The notes under the pieces are model-generated. The model worked only from the letters and a program-made list of their open reading frames with translations, was not told the origin of the DNA and ran no database searches. From the NCBI RefSeq assembly GCF_916618755.1, contig NZ_CAKAKB010000003.1:310001-374000 (forward strand): DNA of 64,000 bases, read 5' to 3'. Positions 38,513 to 47,245 of this stretch are shown piece after piece; the first letter of the stretch is position 1; each line of letters begins with the position of its first letter. The position numbers were made by a program, and so were the translations under genes. Source of the DNA: Actinotalea sp. Marseille-Q4924 (GTDB taxonomy: Bacteria; Actinomycetota; Actinomycetes; Actinomycetales; Cellulomonadaceae).

Positions 38513-40197
38513 TGTCCCACCCCCACCCCGAGCTCGGACTGCCGCCCGCGCTGGCGACCGGCGCCCTGCGCGTGGTCGCCCTCGGCGGCCTCGGCGAGAT
38601 CGGCCGCAACATGGCCGTCCTCGAGCACGAGGGCCGGCTGCTCGTCATCGACTGCGGCGTCCTGTTCCCCGAGGACCACCAGCCGGGCGTGGACCTCATC
38701 CTCCCGGACTTCTCGTACATCGCGGACCGCCTCGACGACGTGGAGGCGCTCGTCCTCACGCACGGGCACGAGGACCACATCGGCGCCGTCCCGTACCTGC
38801 TGCGCCTGCGGCCCGACCTGCCCGTCGTGGGGTCCCAGCTGACGCTCGCGTTCGTGGAGGCCAAGCTCCGGGAGCACCGGATCACGCCGTTCACGTTCGC
38901 CGTGAGCGAGGGGCAGCGGGAGGTGTTCGGTCCGTTCGACTGCGAGTTCGTCGCCGTCAACCACTCGATCCCGGACGCTCTCGCCGTCGCCGTGCGCACC
39001 GGCGCCGGGCTCGTCCTCCACACGGGCGACTTCAAGATGGACCAGCTGCCGCTGGACGGCCGGATCACCGACCTCAGGGCGTTCGCCCGCCTGGGCGAGG
39101 AAGGGGTCGACCTGTTCATGGTCGACTCCACGAACGCCGAGGTCCCCGGCTTCACCACGCACGAGCGCGAGATCGGCCCCGTGCTGGACTCGGTCTTCGC
39201 GGGCGCGGAGCAGCGCGTCATCGTCGCGTCGTTCGCCTCGCACGTGCACCGCGTCCAGCAGGTGCTGGACGCCGCCCACTCCCACGGCCGGAAGGTCGCG
39301 CTGGTCGGCCGCTCGATGGTCCGCAACATGGGGATCGCCGCCGACCTCGGCTACCTCACCGTGCCCGGCGACGTCCTGGTCGACGTCAAGCAGGTCGACG
39401 ACCTCCCGCCGGACCGGGTGGTGCTCATGTGCACCGGCTCGCAGGGCGAGCCGATGGCGGCGCTGTCCCGGATGGCCAACCGGGACCACAGGGTGCAGGT
39501 CGGGCACGGGGACACCGTCGTCCTCGCGTCGTCGATGATCCCCGGCAACGAGAACGCCGTCTTCCGCGTCATCAACGGCCTCATGCGGCTCGGCGCCACG
39601 GTCGTCCACCAGGGCAACGCCCGCGTCCACGTGTCGGGCCACGCCAGTGCCGGCGAGCTCCTGTACTGCTACAACATCCTGCGCCCGCGCAACGTCATGC
39701 CCGTGCACGGGGAGGTCCGCCACCTCGTCGCCAACGGCGCGATCGCGGTGCGCTCCGGAGTGCCGGCGGACCGGGTCGTGCTCGCCGAGGACGGCGTCGT
39801 GGTCGACCTCGTCGACGGGCGCGCGTCCGTCGTCGGCGTGGTGCCCTGCGGCTACGTCTACGTCGACGGCTCGAGCGTGGGGACCCTCACCGACGCCGAG
39901 CTCAAGGACCGGCGGATCCTCGGGGAGGAGGGGTTCATCTCGATCTTCGCCGTCGTCGACTCGGCCACGGGCAAGGTGGTCGCGGGGCCGCAGATCCACG
40001 CGCGCGGCTTCGCGGAGGACGAGTCGGTGTTCGCAGAGATCCAGCCCGAGGTGGCCCGCGCGCTCGAGGAGGCCGCGACGACCGGCACCGCCGACAACCA
40101 CCAGCTCCAGCAGGTCATGCGCCGGGTCGTCGGCCGGTGGGTGTCGAACCGGCTGCGCCGTCGGCCGATGATCATCCCGGTGGTCGTGGAGGCGTGA
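38512..40197 (+). CDS. rnj: Ribonuclease J
   Basis: A 561-residue metallo-beta-lactamase/beta-CASP nuclease with 5'-3' exo- and endoribonuclease activity. It has the metal motif HGHEDHIG, the later histidines in NHSIPDALAV and HTGDFKMD, and beta-CASP GSQGEPMAALSRMA and HVSGHASAGEL. The C-terminal RNase J domain is present. GAGGAGG precedes the ATG by 4 nt. Together with pnp and rny, this window encodes much of the mRNA decay machinery. Confidence 0.95.
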   Translation: MSHPHPELGLPPALATGALRVVALGGLGEIGRNMAVLEHEGRLLVIDCGVLFPEDHQPGVDLILPDFSYIADRLDDVEALVLTHGHEDHIGAVPYLLRLRPDLPVVGSQLTLAFVEAKLREHRITPFTFAVSEGQREVFGPFDCEFVAVNHSIPDALAVAVRTGAGLVLHTGDFKMDQLPLDGRITDLRAFARLGEEGVDLFMVDSTNAEVPGFTTHEREIGPVLDSVFAGAEQRVIVASFASHVHRVQQVLDAAHSHGRKVALVGRSMVRNMGIAADLGYLTVPGDVLVDVKQVDDLPPDRVVLMCTGSQGEPMAALSRMANRDHRVQVGHGDTVVLASSMIPGNENAVFRVINGLMRLGATVVHQGNARVHVSGHASAGELLYCYNILRPRNVMPVHGEVRHLVANGAIAVRSGVPADRVVLAEDGVVVDLVDGRASVVGVVPCGYVYVDGSSVGTLTDAELKDRRILGEEGFISIFAVVDSATGKVVAGPQIHARGFAEDESVFAEIQPEVARALEEAATTGTADNHQLQQVMRRVVGRWVSNRLRRRPMIIPVVVEA

Positions 40198-40268
40198 GCC
40201 GTGGGTGCGGACACACCGCACCCGGCCGACACCGGCCCGCCCTCCCCGGTCCGCGGGGGCTCCGCGGG

Positions 40269-40274
40269 TAGCGT
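40269..40274 (+). promoter_or_regulatory. Leaderless -10 element of ftsK
   Basis: TAGCGT ends 7 nt before the ATG at 40282. Confidence 0.5.
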
Positions 40275-40281
40275 GGAGCGC

Positions 40282-43002
40282 ATGTCCACGCGCACCCCCA
40301 CCGGACGCCCCGCCGCGCGGGCGTCGGCCACGCGCGCCGGCGCACCCGCCGCCTCGGGCCGTGGCCGCACGGGCGCGTCCACCCGGCCCGCCGGCCGCGG
40401 CTCGACGGCCGCTGCGCCGCCGCAGCGGTCGCTGCCCGTCCGCATCGTGCGCGGGGTGTTCATGGGCAGCGCGCACCTGGTCGGCGGCACCGCACGGCGC
40501 ATCGGCCACGGCGCACGCGACCTCGACCCGGCGCACCGACGCGACGGTCTCGCCTTCGTGCTCCTCGGCCTCGCCGTCGTCGTCGCGGCGCGCGAGTGGT
40601 GGGCCCTGTCGGGTGCGGCGGGGGAGGCGATCCACGCGGTGGTCGCCGGGACCTTCGGCGTCGTCGGCGTGGCCGTCCCGTTGTTCCTGCTCGCCGGCGC
40701 GGTGCGCCTCATGCGCCACCCGGAGCGCGTGGACGCCAACGGGCGGATCGTCATCGGCCTGGGCGCGATCGTGCTCGCCGTCTGCGGGCTGGTCCACCTG
40801 TCCGCCGGCGTGCCGTCGCCGCGGGACGGCTTCGGCCCCGTCCGCGAGGCGGGCGGCGTGCTGGGGTACGTCATCGCCGCCCCGCTCGAGGCGCTCGTGA
40901 CCGTCTGGGTCACCGTGCCGCTCCTGCTGCTGCTCGCGGTGTTCGGCGTGCTCGTCGTCACCGCGACGCCCGTCCACCAGGTCGTCCCGCGGCTGCGCTC
41001 CGCGTACCACTGGGCGACCGGTCGCCGCCACCACCCCGAGGCCGGCGAGGACCCCGACGGCACGTCGATCGCCGACCTCCCGACGCTCGCGCAGCAGCAG
41101 CACGGCCACCCGGACAAGCCGCGACGCCGGCTGCCCGGCCGTCGGCGCGCCGTCCTCGACGACGACGCCGCGGCCGCCGCCCGTGCCGCCGAGGGCGGGT
41201 TCGCGGGCGACGAGGCCTTCGAGACCGCCGCGGTCACGGAGCCGGCAGGCGACGCCGACCCCGGCGCGGCCGACGTCGACCAGGACGTCACCGAGGTCGT
41301 CGCCGCGCCGGACGACGTCGCCACGTCGCTGCTGGGCGTCACGGGGGCCGCACCGGCCCCGACGATGCCCGCCCCCATGCCGCGCGGCGAGCAGCCGATG
41401 CTCTCCGGCGACGTGGTCTACACGCTGCCGGCGGAGTCGCTCCTGGCGAAGGGCATGGCCCACAAGGTGCGGTCGGCCGCGAACGACCGGGTGGTCGAGG
41501 CGCTCACCGGCGTCTTCGAGCAGTTCGAGATCGACGCCCAGGTCACCGGCTTCACGCGGGGCCCGACGGTGACCCGCTACGAGGTGGAGCTGGGCTCCGG
41601 CACCAAGGTGGAGCGCGTCACGGCACTGGGCCGGAACATCTCCTACGCGGTCGCGAGCGCCGACGTCCGCATCCTCTCCCCGATCCCCGGCAAGTCCGCG
41701 ATCGGCATCGAGATCCCCAACACCGACCGCGAGACGGTCTCGCTCGGGGACGTCCTGCGGTCGTCCTCCGCGCGCCGCAGCGAGCACCCCATGGTGATCG
41801 GGGTCGGCAAGGACGTCGAGGGCGGCTACGTCGTGGCGAACCTCGCCAAGATGCCGCACCTCCTGGTCGCGGGCGCGACGGGCGCGGGCAAGTCGAGCTT
41901 CGTGAACTCGATGATCACGTCGATCCTCATGCGCTCGACGCCCGACGAGGTGCGGATGATCCTCGTCGACCCCAAGCGGGTCGAGCTGACGTTGTACGAG
42001 GGCATCCCGCACCTCATCACGCCGATCATCACGAACCCCAAGAAGGCCGCGGAGGCCCTCGAGTGGGTCGTGCGGGAGATGGAGTCCCGCTACGACGACC
42101 TGGCGATGTTCGGCTACAAGCACATCGACGACTTCAACGCGGGTGTCCGGTCGGGCAAGGTCAAGCCGCTGCCCGGCAGCGAGCGCAAGGTCGCCCCCTA
42201 CCCGTACCTGCTCGTCATCGTCGACGAGCTGGCCGACCTCATGATGGTCGCTCCCCGCGACGTCGAGGCCTCGATCCAGCGGATCACGCAGCTCGCGCGG
42301 GCGGCGGGGATCCACCTCGTGCTCGCGACCCAGCGACCGAGCGTCGACGTCGTCACCGGCCTCATCAAGGCCAACGTGCCGTCCCGGCTGGCGTTCGCGA
42401 CCTCCTCCCTCACGGACTCCCGGGTCGTCCTGGACCAGCCGGGCGCGGAGAAGCTCATCGGTCAGGGCGACGCCCTCTTCCTGCCCATGGGTGCCGCGAA
42501 GCCCATGCGTGTCCAGGGTGCGTGGGTCGCCGAGAGCGAGATCCACGCCGTCGTGGAGCACGTCCGGACGCAGCTCAAGCCGACCTACCGCGAGGACGTG
42601 GCTGCCCCGGCCGCGAAGAAGCAGGTGGACGAGGACATCGGCGACGACCTCGACCTCCTGCTCCAGGCCGCCGAGCTCGTCGTGACGACGCAGTTCGGGT
42701 CGACGTCGATGCTGCAGCGCAAGCTGCGCGTCGGGTTCGCCAAGGCGGGGCGCCTCATGGACCTGCTCGAGTCCCGCGAGATCGTGGGGCCCTCCGAGGG
42801 CTCCAAGGCGCGCGACGTCCTCGTGCAGCCGGACGACCTCGCCGGGACGCTCGCCATGCTGCGCGGCGAACCGGGTGAGAACGCGGGTGAGATCCCGCCG
42901 CAGGGAACAGGTCATGACGACGCGGGGCTGACCGATGGTGCCGGTGTGGAGAACGAGCGCACACCGGACGACGGTCAGCGATGGTCGCCGACGGCGGGCT
43001 GA
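40282..43002 (+). CDS. ftsK: DNA translocase FtsK/SpoIIIE
   Basis: A 906-residue septal DNA pump. A basic Pro/Ala/Arg-rich N-terminus leads into about four transmembrane helices (about residues 85-230) and an acidic linker. The alpha/beta motor has Walker A LVAGATGAGKSSFVNSM (about 530-546) and Walker B LLVIVDELADLMMVA. The C-terminal gamma winged-helix that reads polar DNA sequences is TQFGSTSMLQRKLRVGFAKAGRLMDLLESREIVGPSEGSKARDVLV. The leaderless ATG is chosen from the -10 position. The last 22 bases overlap the following PAS-GGDEF-EAL gene. Confidence 0.95.
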   Translation: MSTRTPTGRPAARASATRAGAPAASGRGRTGASTRPAGRGSTAAAPPQRSLPVRIVRGVFMGSAHLVGGTARRIGHGARDLDPAHRRDGLAFVLLGLAVVVAAREWWALSGAAGEAIHAVVAGTFGVVGVAVPLFLLAGAVRLMRHPERVDANGRIVIGLGAIVLAVCGLVHLSAGVPSPRDGFGPVREAGGVLGYVIAAPLEALVTVWVTVPLLLLLAVFGVLVVTATPVHQVVPRLRSAYHWATGRRHHPEAGEDPDGTSIADLPTLAQQQHGHPDKPRRRLPGRRRAVLDDDAAAAARAAEGGFAGDEAFETAAVTEPAGDADPGAADVDQDVTEVVAAPDDVATSLLGVTGAAPAPTMPAPMPRGEQPMLSGDVVYTLPAESLLAKGMAHKVRSAANDRVVEALTGVFEQFEIDAQVTGFTRGPTVTRYEVELGSGTKVERVTALGRNISYAVASADVRILSPIPGKSAIGIEIPNTDRETVSLGDVLRSSSARRSEHPMVIGVGKDVEGGYVVANLAKMPHLLVAGATGAGKSSFVNSMITSILMRSTPDEVRMILVDPKRVELTLYEGIPHLITPIITNPKKAAEALEWVVREMESRYDDLAMFGYKHIDDFNAGVRSGKVKPLPGSERKVAPYPYLLVIVDELADLMMVAPRDVEASIQRITQLARAAGIHLVLATQRPSVDVVTGLIKANVPSRLAFATSSLTDSRVVLDQPGAEKLIGQGDALFLPMGAAKPMRVQGAWVAESEIHAVVEHVRTQLKPTYREDVAAPAAKKQVDEDIGDDLDLLLQAAELVVTTQFGSTSMLQRKLRVGFAKAGRLMDLLESREIVGPSEGSKARDVLVQPDDLAGTLAMLRGEPGENAGEIPPQGTGHDDAGLTDGAGVENERTPDDGQRWSPTAG

Positions 43003-45338
43003 GCCCGGGCGCCCTGGCGCCGACCGTCGCCGCCGTGGTGCTCCTGCTGCTGGGGGTAGTCCTCGCCGTGCTCGTACGGCGCTCCGCCCGCGCCCTCGAG
43101 CGCCGAGAGCGCCGGGTGCGTGACCTGACCCGGCGCCTCGCGGCCGTCCTGGACGGCGGGCGCGACGGCGTCGTCGTGCACGGCGCGGACGGTGTCATCG
43201 ACGCGAACGAGGCGATGGCCGTGCTCGTGGACGTCCCCCGGGCCGGGCTGCTCGGCGTGCCGGTCGAGGAGCTGCCCGTCCGGTGGATCAGCGAGGGCGC
43301 GGAGCCGGTCACCTCGGCGTCCGTCTTCGCCCGCCGGACGTACGTGGGTCCCACACCGCCGCCGCCCCTCGTCGTGGGCGCCGTCCCGGAGTCGGGCGCG
43401 GCCATCCGCTGGGTGCAGGTCACCACGCGCGCGACGGCGACCCCCGAGGGCGACCAGGAGCTCGTCACCACCTTCGCGGACATGACCGGTCCCCGGCAGA
43501 TCCGCGCCGCGCTGGCGCGCTCGGAGAAGCAGTTCCAGGCGGCGATGGAGAACGCGCCGATCGGCATGGCGCTCCTGGACCCGCGGTGGCGGCTGGAGCA
43601 GGTGAACAACGCGCTGTCCCAGCTCCTCGGTGCCGAGCCGAGAGCGCTGCGCGGCCGGGACCTGTCCGCGCTGTCCCACCCGGAGGACAGGGCGGCCGAG
43701 CGCGCTGCCGTCCACCGCCTGCTGTCCGGCGAGGCCGAGCGGTTCACGCTGGAGAAGCGGTACCAGCGCTCGGACGGCCAGACCGTCTGGGCGGTCCTGG
43801 ACGTCGTCCTCGTGCGGACGGAGGACGGTGCCGCCGAGAACTTCGTCGCGCAGCTCCGGGACGTCACCGAGACCCGGATGCAGTCCGAGCTCCTCGCCCA
43901 CCGGGCGATGCACGACGCGCTGACCGGTCTGGCCAACCGCGCCCACATGCAGGAGGCGCTGGAGCGGGCGCTCACCCATCCGGACGTCACCGGCCGCGTC
44001 GCCGTCCTCCTCGTCGACCTCGACGAGTTCAAGCCCATCAACGACACCTACGGGCACGCCACCGGCGACGAGGTGCTCGTCCACGTCGCCGGCGTCCTGC
44101 GGGCGGCCACGGCCGGCCGCGGCACGGTCGCGCGGATGGGCGGCGACGAGTTCGTGGTGGTCGTCGAGGACGCGGACGCCGGTCGCGTCACGTTCGAGGT
44201 GGCGGCGGCGATCCACGCCGCGCTGCGCGTCCCCGCGCGGACCCAGCGACGCCGCGTCCCCGTCCACGCCAGCATCGGCGTCGCGCTCGCCGACCCGTCG
44301 GCCGTGACGCCGACCGCGATGGCGATGCTCGCGGCCGCCGACACGGCCCTGTACCGGGCGAAGGGGAACGGTCGCTCCTGCACGGTCGTCTACGACCCCT
44401 CGATGGGGTCGTCCGCGTCGTCCAAGCTCGCCGTCGCCGCCGAGCTCGCGGCCGCCATCGAGGCCGGCCAGCTCCTCCTGCACTACCAGCCGACCGTCGA
44501 CCTCGGCACGGGTCACGTCGTCGGCCACGAGGCGCTGGTGCGGTGGCAGCACCCCCAGCGTGGCCTGCTGCTGCCCGGTGCCTTCCTCCCGACCGTGACC
44601 GAGACCGGTCTCGGGATGGCCCTCAACGCGACGGTGGTACGGCAGGCCGTGCAGCACCTGGCGCGGACGGCGGAGGTCGGGCGCTGGGTCTCCGTGAACG
44701 TCTCTGCGGAGCACCTCGGTGACGGGGAGCTCGTCGCGCGTGTCATCGACGACGTGCGGTCGCACGGCATCGCGTCCGGCCGGCTTGTCGTCGAGCTCAC
44801 GGAGGGCGGCCTGGGTGACCCGGGCTCGCGGATCCGGCAGGAGATCGCCGCCCTGCGCGCGGCCGGGGTCCCGGTGCTCGTCGACGACTTCGGCACCGGT
44901 GCGGCGCCGCTGGCGTACCTGCGGGACCTGCCCGTGGACGGGGTCAAGCTCGACATGTCCTACGCCGCCGGCATCCCGGAGGACCCGGTCGCCGGACGGG
45001 TGTCCCGGGCCCTGGGCGCCCTGGCCCGCGAGATGGGGATGGTCACCGTCGCCGAGGGCATCGAGACGCGCGAGCAGGCCGCGTTCATGCACGCGTGCGG
45101 CTGGCGGTACGGCCAGGGATGGCTCTTCGGCGCCGGCCAGTCCGAGGCGGTCCTGCAGCTCGCGTACCGACCGTCCGGTGACCTGCCGGACGCGCTCGTC
45201 GACGTGGTCCCGCAGCCGCGGGCGGGTGTGGCCGCGACCGATCCCGCGACCGTTCCGTCGGACGGGCGTAGGGCGGACGCGGTGCCCGCGGTGCACGAGG
45301 TCCGACCGAGCGGCGCGACGGGAGCCGCGGCGCCGTAG
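42981..45338 (+). CDS. PAS-GGDEF-EAL c-di-GMP signalling protein
   Basis: A 785-residue protein with one N-terminal transmembrane helix (about 14-34) and a short coiled coil. Two PAS-like domains follow (about 48-170 and 178-300; DVTETR at the second PAS end). A GGDEF domain (about 305-465) has active-site MGGDEF but no RxxD I-site. An EAL domain (about 480-735) has EALVRW, NVSAEHL, ELTEGGL, DDFGTG, VKLD, AEGIE and GQGWLF, so its phosphodiesterase residues look intact. It may make or degrade c-di-GMP depending on signals. It overlaps ftsK by 22 bp, an unusual position for such a gene. The tail after about 740 is disordered. Confidence 0.92.
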   Translation: MVADGGLSPGALAPTVAAVVLLLLGVVLAVLVRRSARALERRERRVRDLTRRLAAVLDGGRDGVVVHGADGVIDANEAMAVLVDVPRAGLLGVPVEELPVRWISEGAEPVTSASVFARRTYVGPTPPPPLVVGAVPESGAAIRWVQVTTRATATPEGDQELVTTFADMTGPRQIRAALARSEKQFQAAMENAPIGMALLDPRWRLEQVNNALSQLLGAEPRALRGRDLSALSHPEDRAAERAAVHRLLSGEAERFTLEKRYQRSDGQTVWAVLDVVLVRTEDGAAENFVAQLRDVTETRMQSELLAHRAMHDALTGLANRAHMQEALERALTHPDVTGRVAVLLVDLDEFKPINDTYGHATGDEVLVHVAGVLRAATAGRGTVARMGGDEFVVVVEDADAGRVTFEVAAAIHAALRVPARTQRRRVPVHASIGVALADPSAVTPTAMAMLAAADTALYRAKGNGRSCTVVYDPSMGSSASSKLAVAAELAAAIEAGQLLLHYQPTVDLGTGHVVGHEALVRWQHPQRGLLLPGAFLPTVTETGLGMALNATVVRQAVQHLARTAEVGRWVSVNVSAEHLGDGELVARVIDDVRSHGIASGRLVVELTEGGLGDPGSRIRQEIAALRAAGVPVLVDDFGTGAAPLAYLRDLPVDGVKLDMSYAAGIPEDPVAGRVSRALGALAREMGMVTVAEGIETREQAAFMHACGWRYGQGWLFGAGQSEAVLQLAYRPSGDLPDALVDVVPQPRAGVAATDPATVPSDGRRADAVPAVHEVRPSGATGAAAP

Positions 45339-45341
45339 GGT
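45336..45341 (+). promoter_or_regulatory. Leaderless -10 of pgsA, built on the upstream stop codon
   Basis: TAGGGT starts with the TAG stop of the GGDEF-EAL gene and ends 6 nt before the pgsA GTG. Confidence 0.5.
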
Positions 45342-45347
45342 GGGGCC

Positions 45348-45938
45348 GTGGCGACGGCAGCACTGGTGTGGAACCTGGCGAACGGCGTGACCCTCGCCCG
45401 CATCCTCCTCGTGCCCCTCGTGGTCGTGCTGCTCGTCGCGGACGGCGGCGAGGGCGGGCCGTGGCGGTGGGCGGCAGCCGGTGCGTTCGTGCTCGCGGCC
45501 GCCACGGACCGTCTCGACGGGTGGCTCGCACGCCGGATGGACCAGGTCACGGACTGGGGCAAGCTCGTGGACCCCATCGCCGACAAGCTGCTCGTCGGCG
45601 CCTCCCTCGTGATGCTGTCGCTGCTCGGCGACCTGCCGTGGTGGGTCACCGTCGTGATCCTCGCCCGGGAGCTCGGGATCACGGCCATGCGCTTCGCGGT
45701 CCTGCGCTACGTCGTCATCCCGGCGTCCCCGGGAGGCAAGCTCAAGACCGTCCTGCAGTCCGTCGGGATCGCGCTGTTCCTGCTGCCGCTGGACCGGCTC
45801 CCCGACGTCGTGACGGTGGTGGCGTGGGTCTTCGTCGTCGCCGCGGTCGTCGTCACCGTCGTCACGGGACTGGACTACGCGCGTCGCGGGTGGCAGGTGC
45901 GACGGGCCGCGGTGTCGCCACCACCCGCCGAGGGGTGA
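45348..45938 (+). CDS. pgsA: CDP-diacylglycerol--glycerol-3-phosphate 3-phosphatidyltransferase
   Basis: A 196-residue membrane enzyme for phosphatidylglycerol synthesis. It has the full CDP-alcohol phosphatidyltransferase motif D-x2-DG-x2-AR-x8-G-x3-D-x3-D (DRLDGWLARRMDQVTDWGKLVDPIADK) and about five transmembrane helices. The GTG start has a -10 element 6 nt upstream. Its stop overlaps the next gene (GTGA). Confidence 0.94.
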   Translation: MATAALVWNLANGVTLARILLVPLVVVLLVADGGEGGPWRWAAAGAFVLAAATDRLDGWLARRMDQVTDWGKLVDPIADKLLVGASLVMLSLLGDLPWWVTVVILARELGITAMRFAVLRYVVIPASPGGKLKTVLQSVGIALFLLPLDRLPDVVTVVAWVFVVAAVVVTVVTGLDYARRGWQVRRAAVSPPPAEG

Positions 45939-46513
45939 GCGCTCCGGGCGTGGCAGGGCCGGGCGGCGACGAACGTGCCGGGGCAGCCCCGGCGGTCGCG
46001 GTCGACGTCGTGCGGACCGCCACCGGTCTCGGCGCGACCATCGCGGTGGCCGAGTCCCTCACGGGGGGCGCGGTGACGGACGCCCTGGTCACCGTCCCGG
46101 GCGCGTCCGCGTGCCTGCGGGGCGGCGTGGTGGCCTACGCGACGGACGTCAAGCGCGACGTCCTCGGCGTGGAGGCGACGCTCCTCGAGCGGCACGGCGC
46201 GGTGCACGCCGACGTCGCCGCAGCGATGGCGGCCCGGGTACGGGTCGTGCTCGGGGCGGACTACGGCGTGGCGACGACAGGCGTCGCCGGGCCGGACGCG
46301 CAGGACGGCCGGCCCCCCGGCACCGTGCACGTGGCCGTGAGCGGTCCGGACGGCACCCGCGTCCGGTCCTCGGGTCCCGCGGACCGACTGGCCGGCGGTG
46401 GCCGTCCCGCCGTGCGGGCCTGGGCGCGGGATGCCGCGCTCGCGCTCCTCCTGGAGGCGCTGACCGCAGCCGCGGAGAGCGGGTCGGCGCCGACGGTCCG
46501 AGGCCTGGACTGA
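45935..46513 (+). CDS. CinA C-terminal-type nicotinamide-nucleotide amidase
   Basis: A 192-residue stand-alone CinA C-terminal domain (PncC-like). It has the catalytic serine region VAESLTGGAVTDALVTVPGASACLRGGVVAYATDVKRDVLGV and the conserved GVATTGVAGPDAQDGRPPGTVHVAV. It deamidates NMN in pyridine-nucleotide recycling. The GTG start overlaps the pgsA stop. The pgsA-cinA-clgR order is the common actinobacterial one. Confidence 0.92.
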   Translation: MSAPGVAGPGGDERAGAAPAVAVDVVRTATGLGATIAVAESLTGGAVTDALVTVPGASACLRGGVVAYATDVKRDVLGVEATLLERHGAVHADVAAAMAARVRVVLGADYGVATTGVAGPDAQDGRPPGTVHVAVSGPDGTRVRSSGPADRLAGGGRPAVRAWARDAALALLLEALTAAAESGSAPTVRGLD

Positions 46514-46857
46514 TCACTGGGCCGATCGGGTGCCCTCACCGGCGACAGTCGACCTGCCGCCACGGGGCGCGGCCGCCCCCGCGACGGCGACCGGAGGGCT
46601 CACGGCACGCACGGCGTCCCCTGAGACGCCGCTGAGCGGCCACGACGCTCGGCGGCAGCCACCGGGGGAACACCGCCCAGGTGGGTCGCGTTGGGCTGGG
46701 TGTGACGACGACGAGATCCCCGCAGCGCGCTGGCCGCGAACCTGTCCGCCCTGCGGGGTACGGTGGGACCCCCTCGCGGGTCCGACCCTCCGGGGTCGTC
46801 CGCCCCAGCAACCCGGGTGCTCCCCGCGTCCCGGTGCCGACGGAAGGAGGTCGTCCG
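46514..46857 (+). promoter_or_regulatory. 344-bp gap before clgR with probable promoter
   Basis: No convincing gene is seen here. It holds a 13-bp inverted repeat (GCCGCTGAGCGGC, 46628-46640), a TACGGT -10-like element (46759-46764) about 94 bp before clgR, and GCGAACC 15-20 bp further upstream that might be a stress-sigma -35. A strong GGAAGGAGG Shine-Dalgarno (46842-46850) ends the region. Homologous clgR genes are stress-induced and autoregulated, so regulation here is expected. Confidence 0.35.
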
Positions 46858-47205
46858 ATGGTCGTCCTACGACGTGAGATCGGTGACGTCCTCCGCGACG
46901 CACGCCAGCGCCAGGGGCGCACCCTCCGCGAGGTGTCCTCGGCGGCCCGGGTGTCGCTCGGCTACCTCAGCGAGGTCGAGCGGGGCCAGAAGGAGGCGTC
47001 CTCCGAGCTGCTCGCATCGATCTGCGACGCGCTCGACGTGCACCTGTCGGTGGTGCTGCGTGAGGTCAGCGACCGTGTCGCGGTCGCCGAGGGTCTTCTC
47101 GTCCCCGACACCGTGCCCGCCGACCTGGCCGCCGGCTGGGGCCGTCCGCGCACCGGCGAGAGCTGGTCGCGCTCCGGCGACGGCGCCCTCACGCCTGTCG
47201 GCTGA
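46858..47205 (+). CDS. clgR: ClgR-like XRE family transcriptional regulator
   Basis: A 115-residue protein with an N-terminal XRE/Cro helix-turn-helix (about 5-62, [54 protein letters not shown]). A short C-terminal tail follows. ClgR regulates clp protease genes and stress responses in Actinobacteria. The ATG has a strong Shine-Dalgarno 7 nt upstream. The tail after about residue 85 is Pro/Gly/Arg-rich and lacks the small-residue end seen in ClpP-degraded versions, so its turnover is uncertain. Confidence 0.9.
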   Translation: MVVLRREIGDVLRDARQRQGRTLREVSSAARVSLGYLSEVERGQKEASSELLASICDALDVHLSVVLREVSDRVAVAEGLLVPDTVPADLAAGWGRPRTGESWSRSGDGALTPVG

Positions 47206-47226
47206 GGCGTCCGACCGGTCGGCCGG

Positions 47227-47245
47227 GACGCGGGGTCCCCGCGTC
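47227..47245. terminator. Bidirectional terminator between clgR and nei2
   Basis: GACGCGGGG and its exact complement surround a single T. It lies between the convergent clgR and Nei genes and overlaps the Nei stop codon. Confidence 0.5.

Noticed and set aside
38053-42915. A 1620-codon open frame on the minus strand
   Set aside because: It is a low-complexity Arg/Asp/Val-rich mirror of dapA, rnj and ftsK caused by high GC; no domain is recognisable.
46530-46877. A 115-codon open frame before clgR
   Set aside because: Pro/Arg/Gly-rich with no Shine-Dalgarno and no recognisable domain; it overlaps the clgR start.
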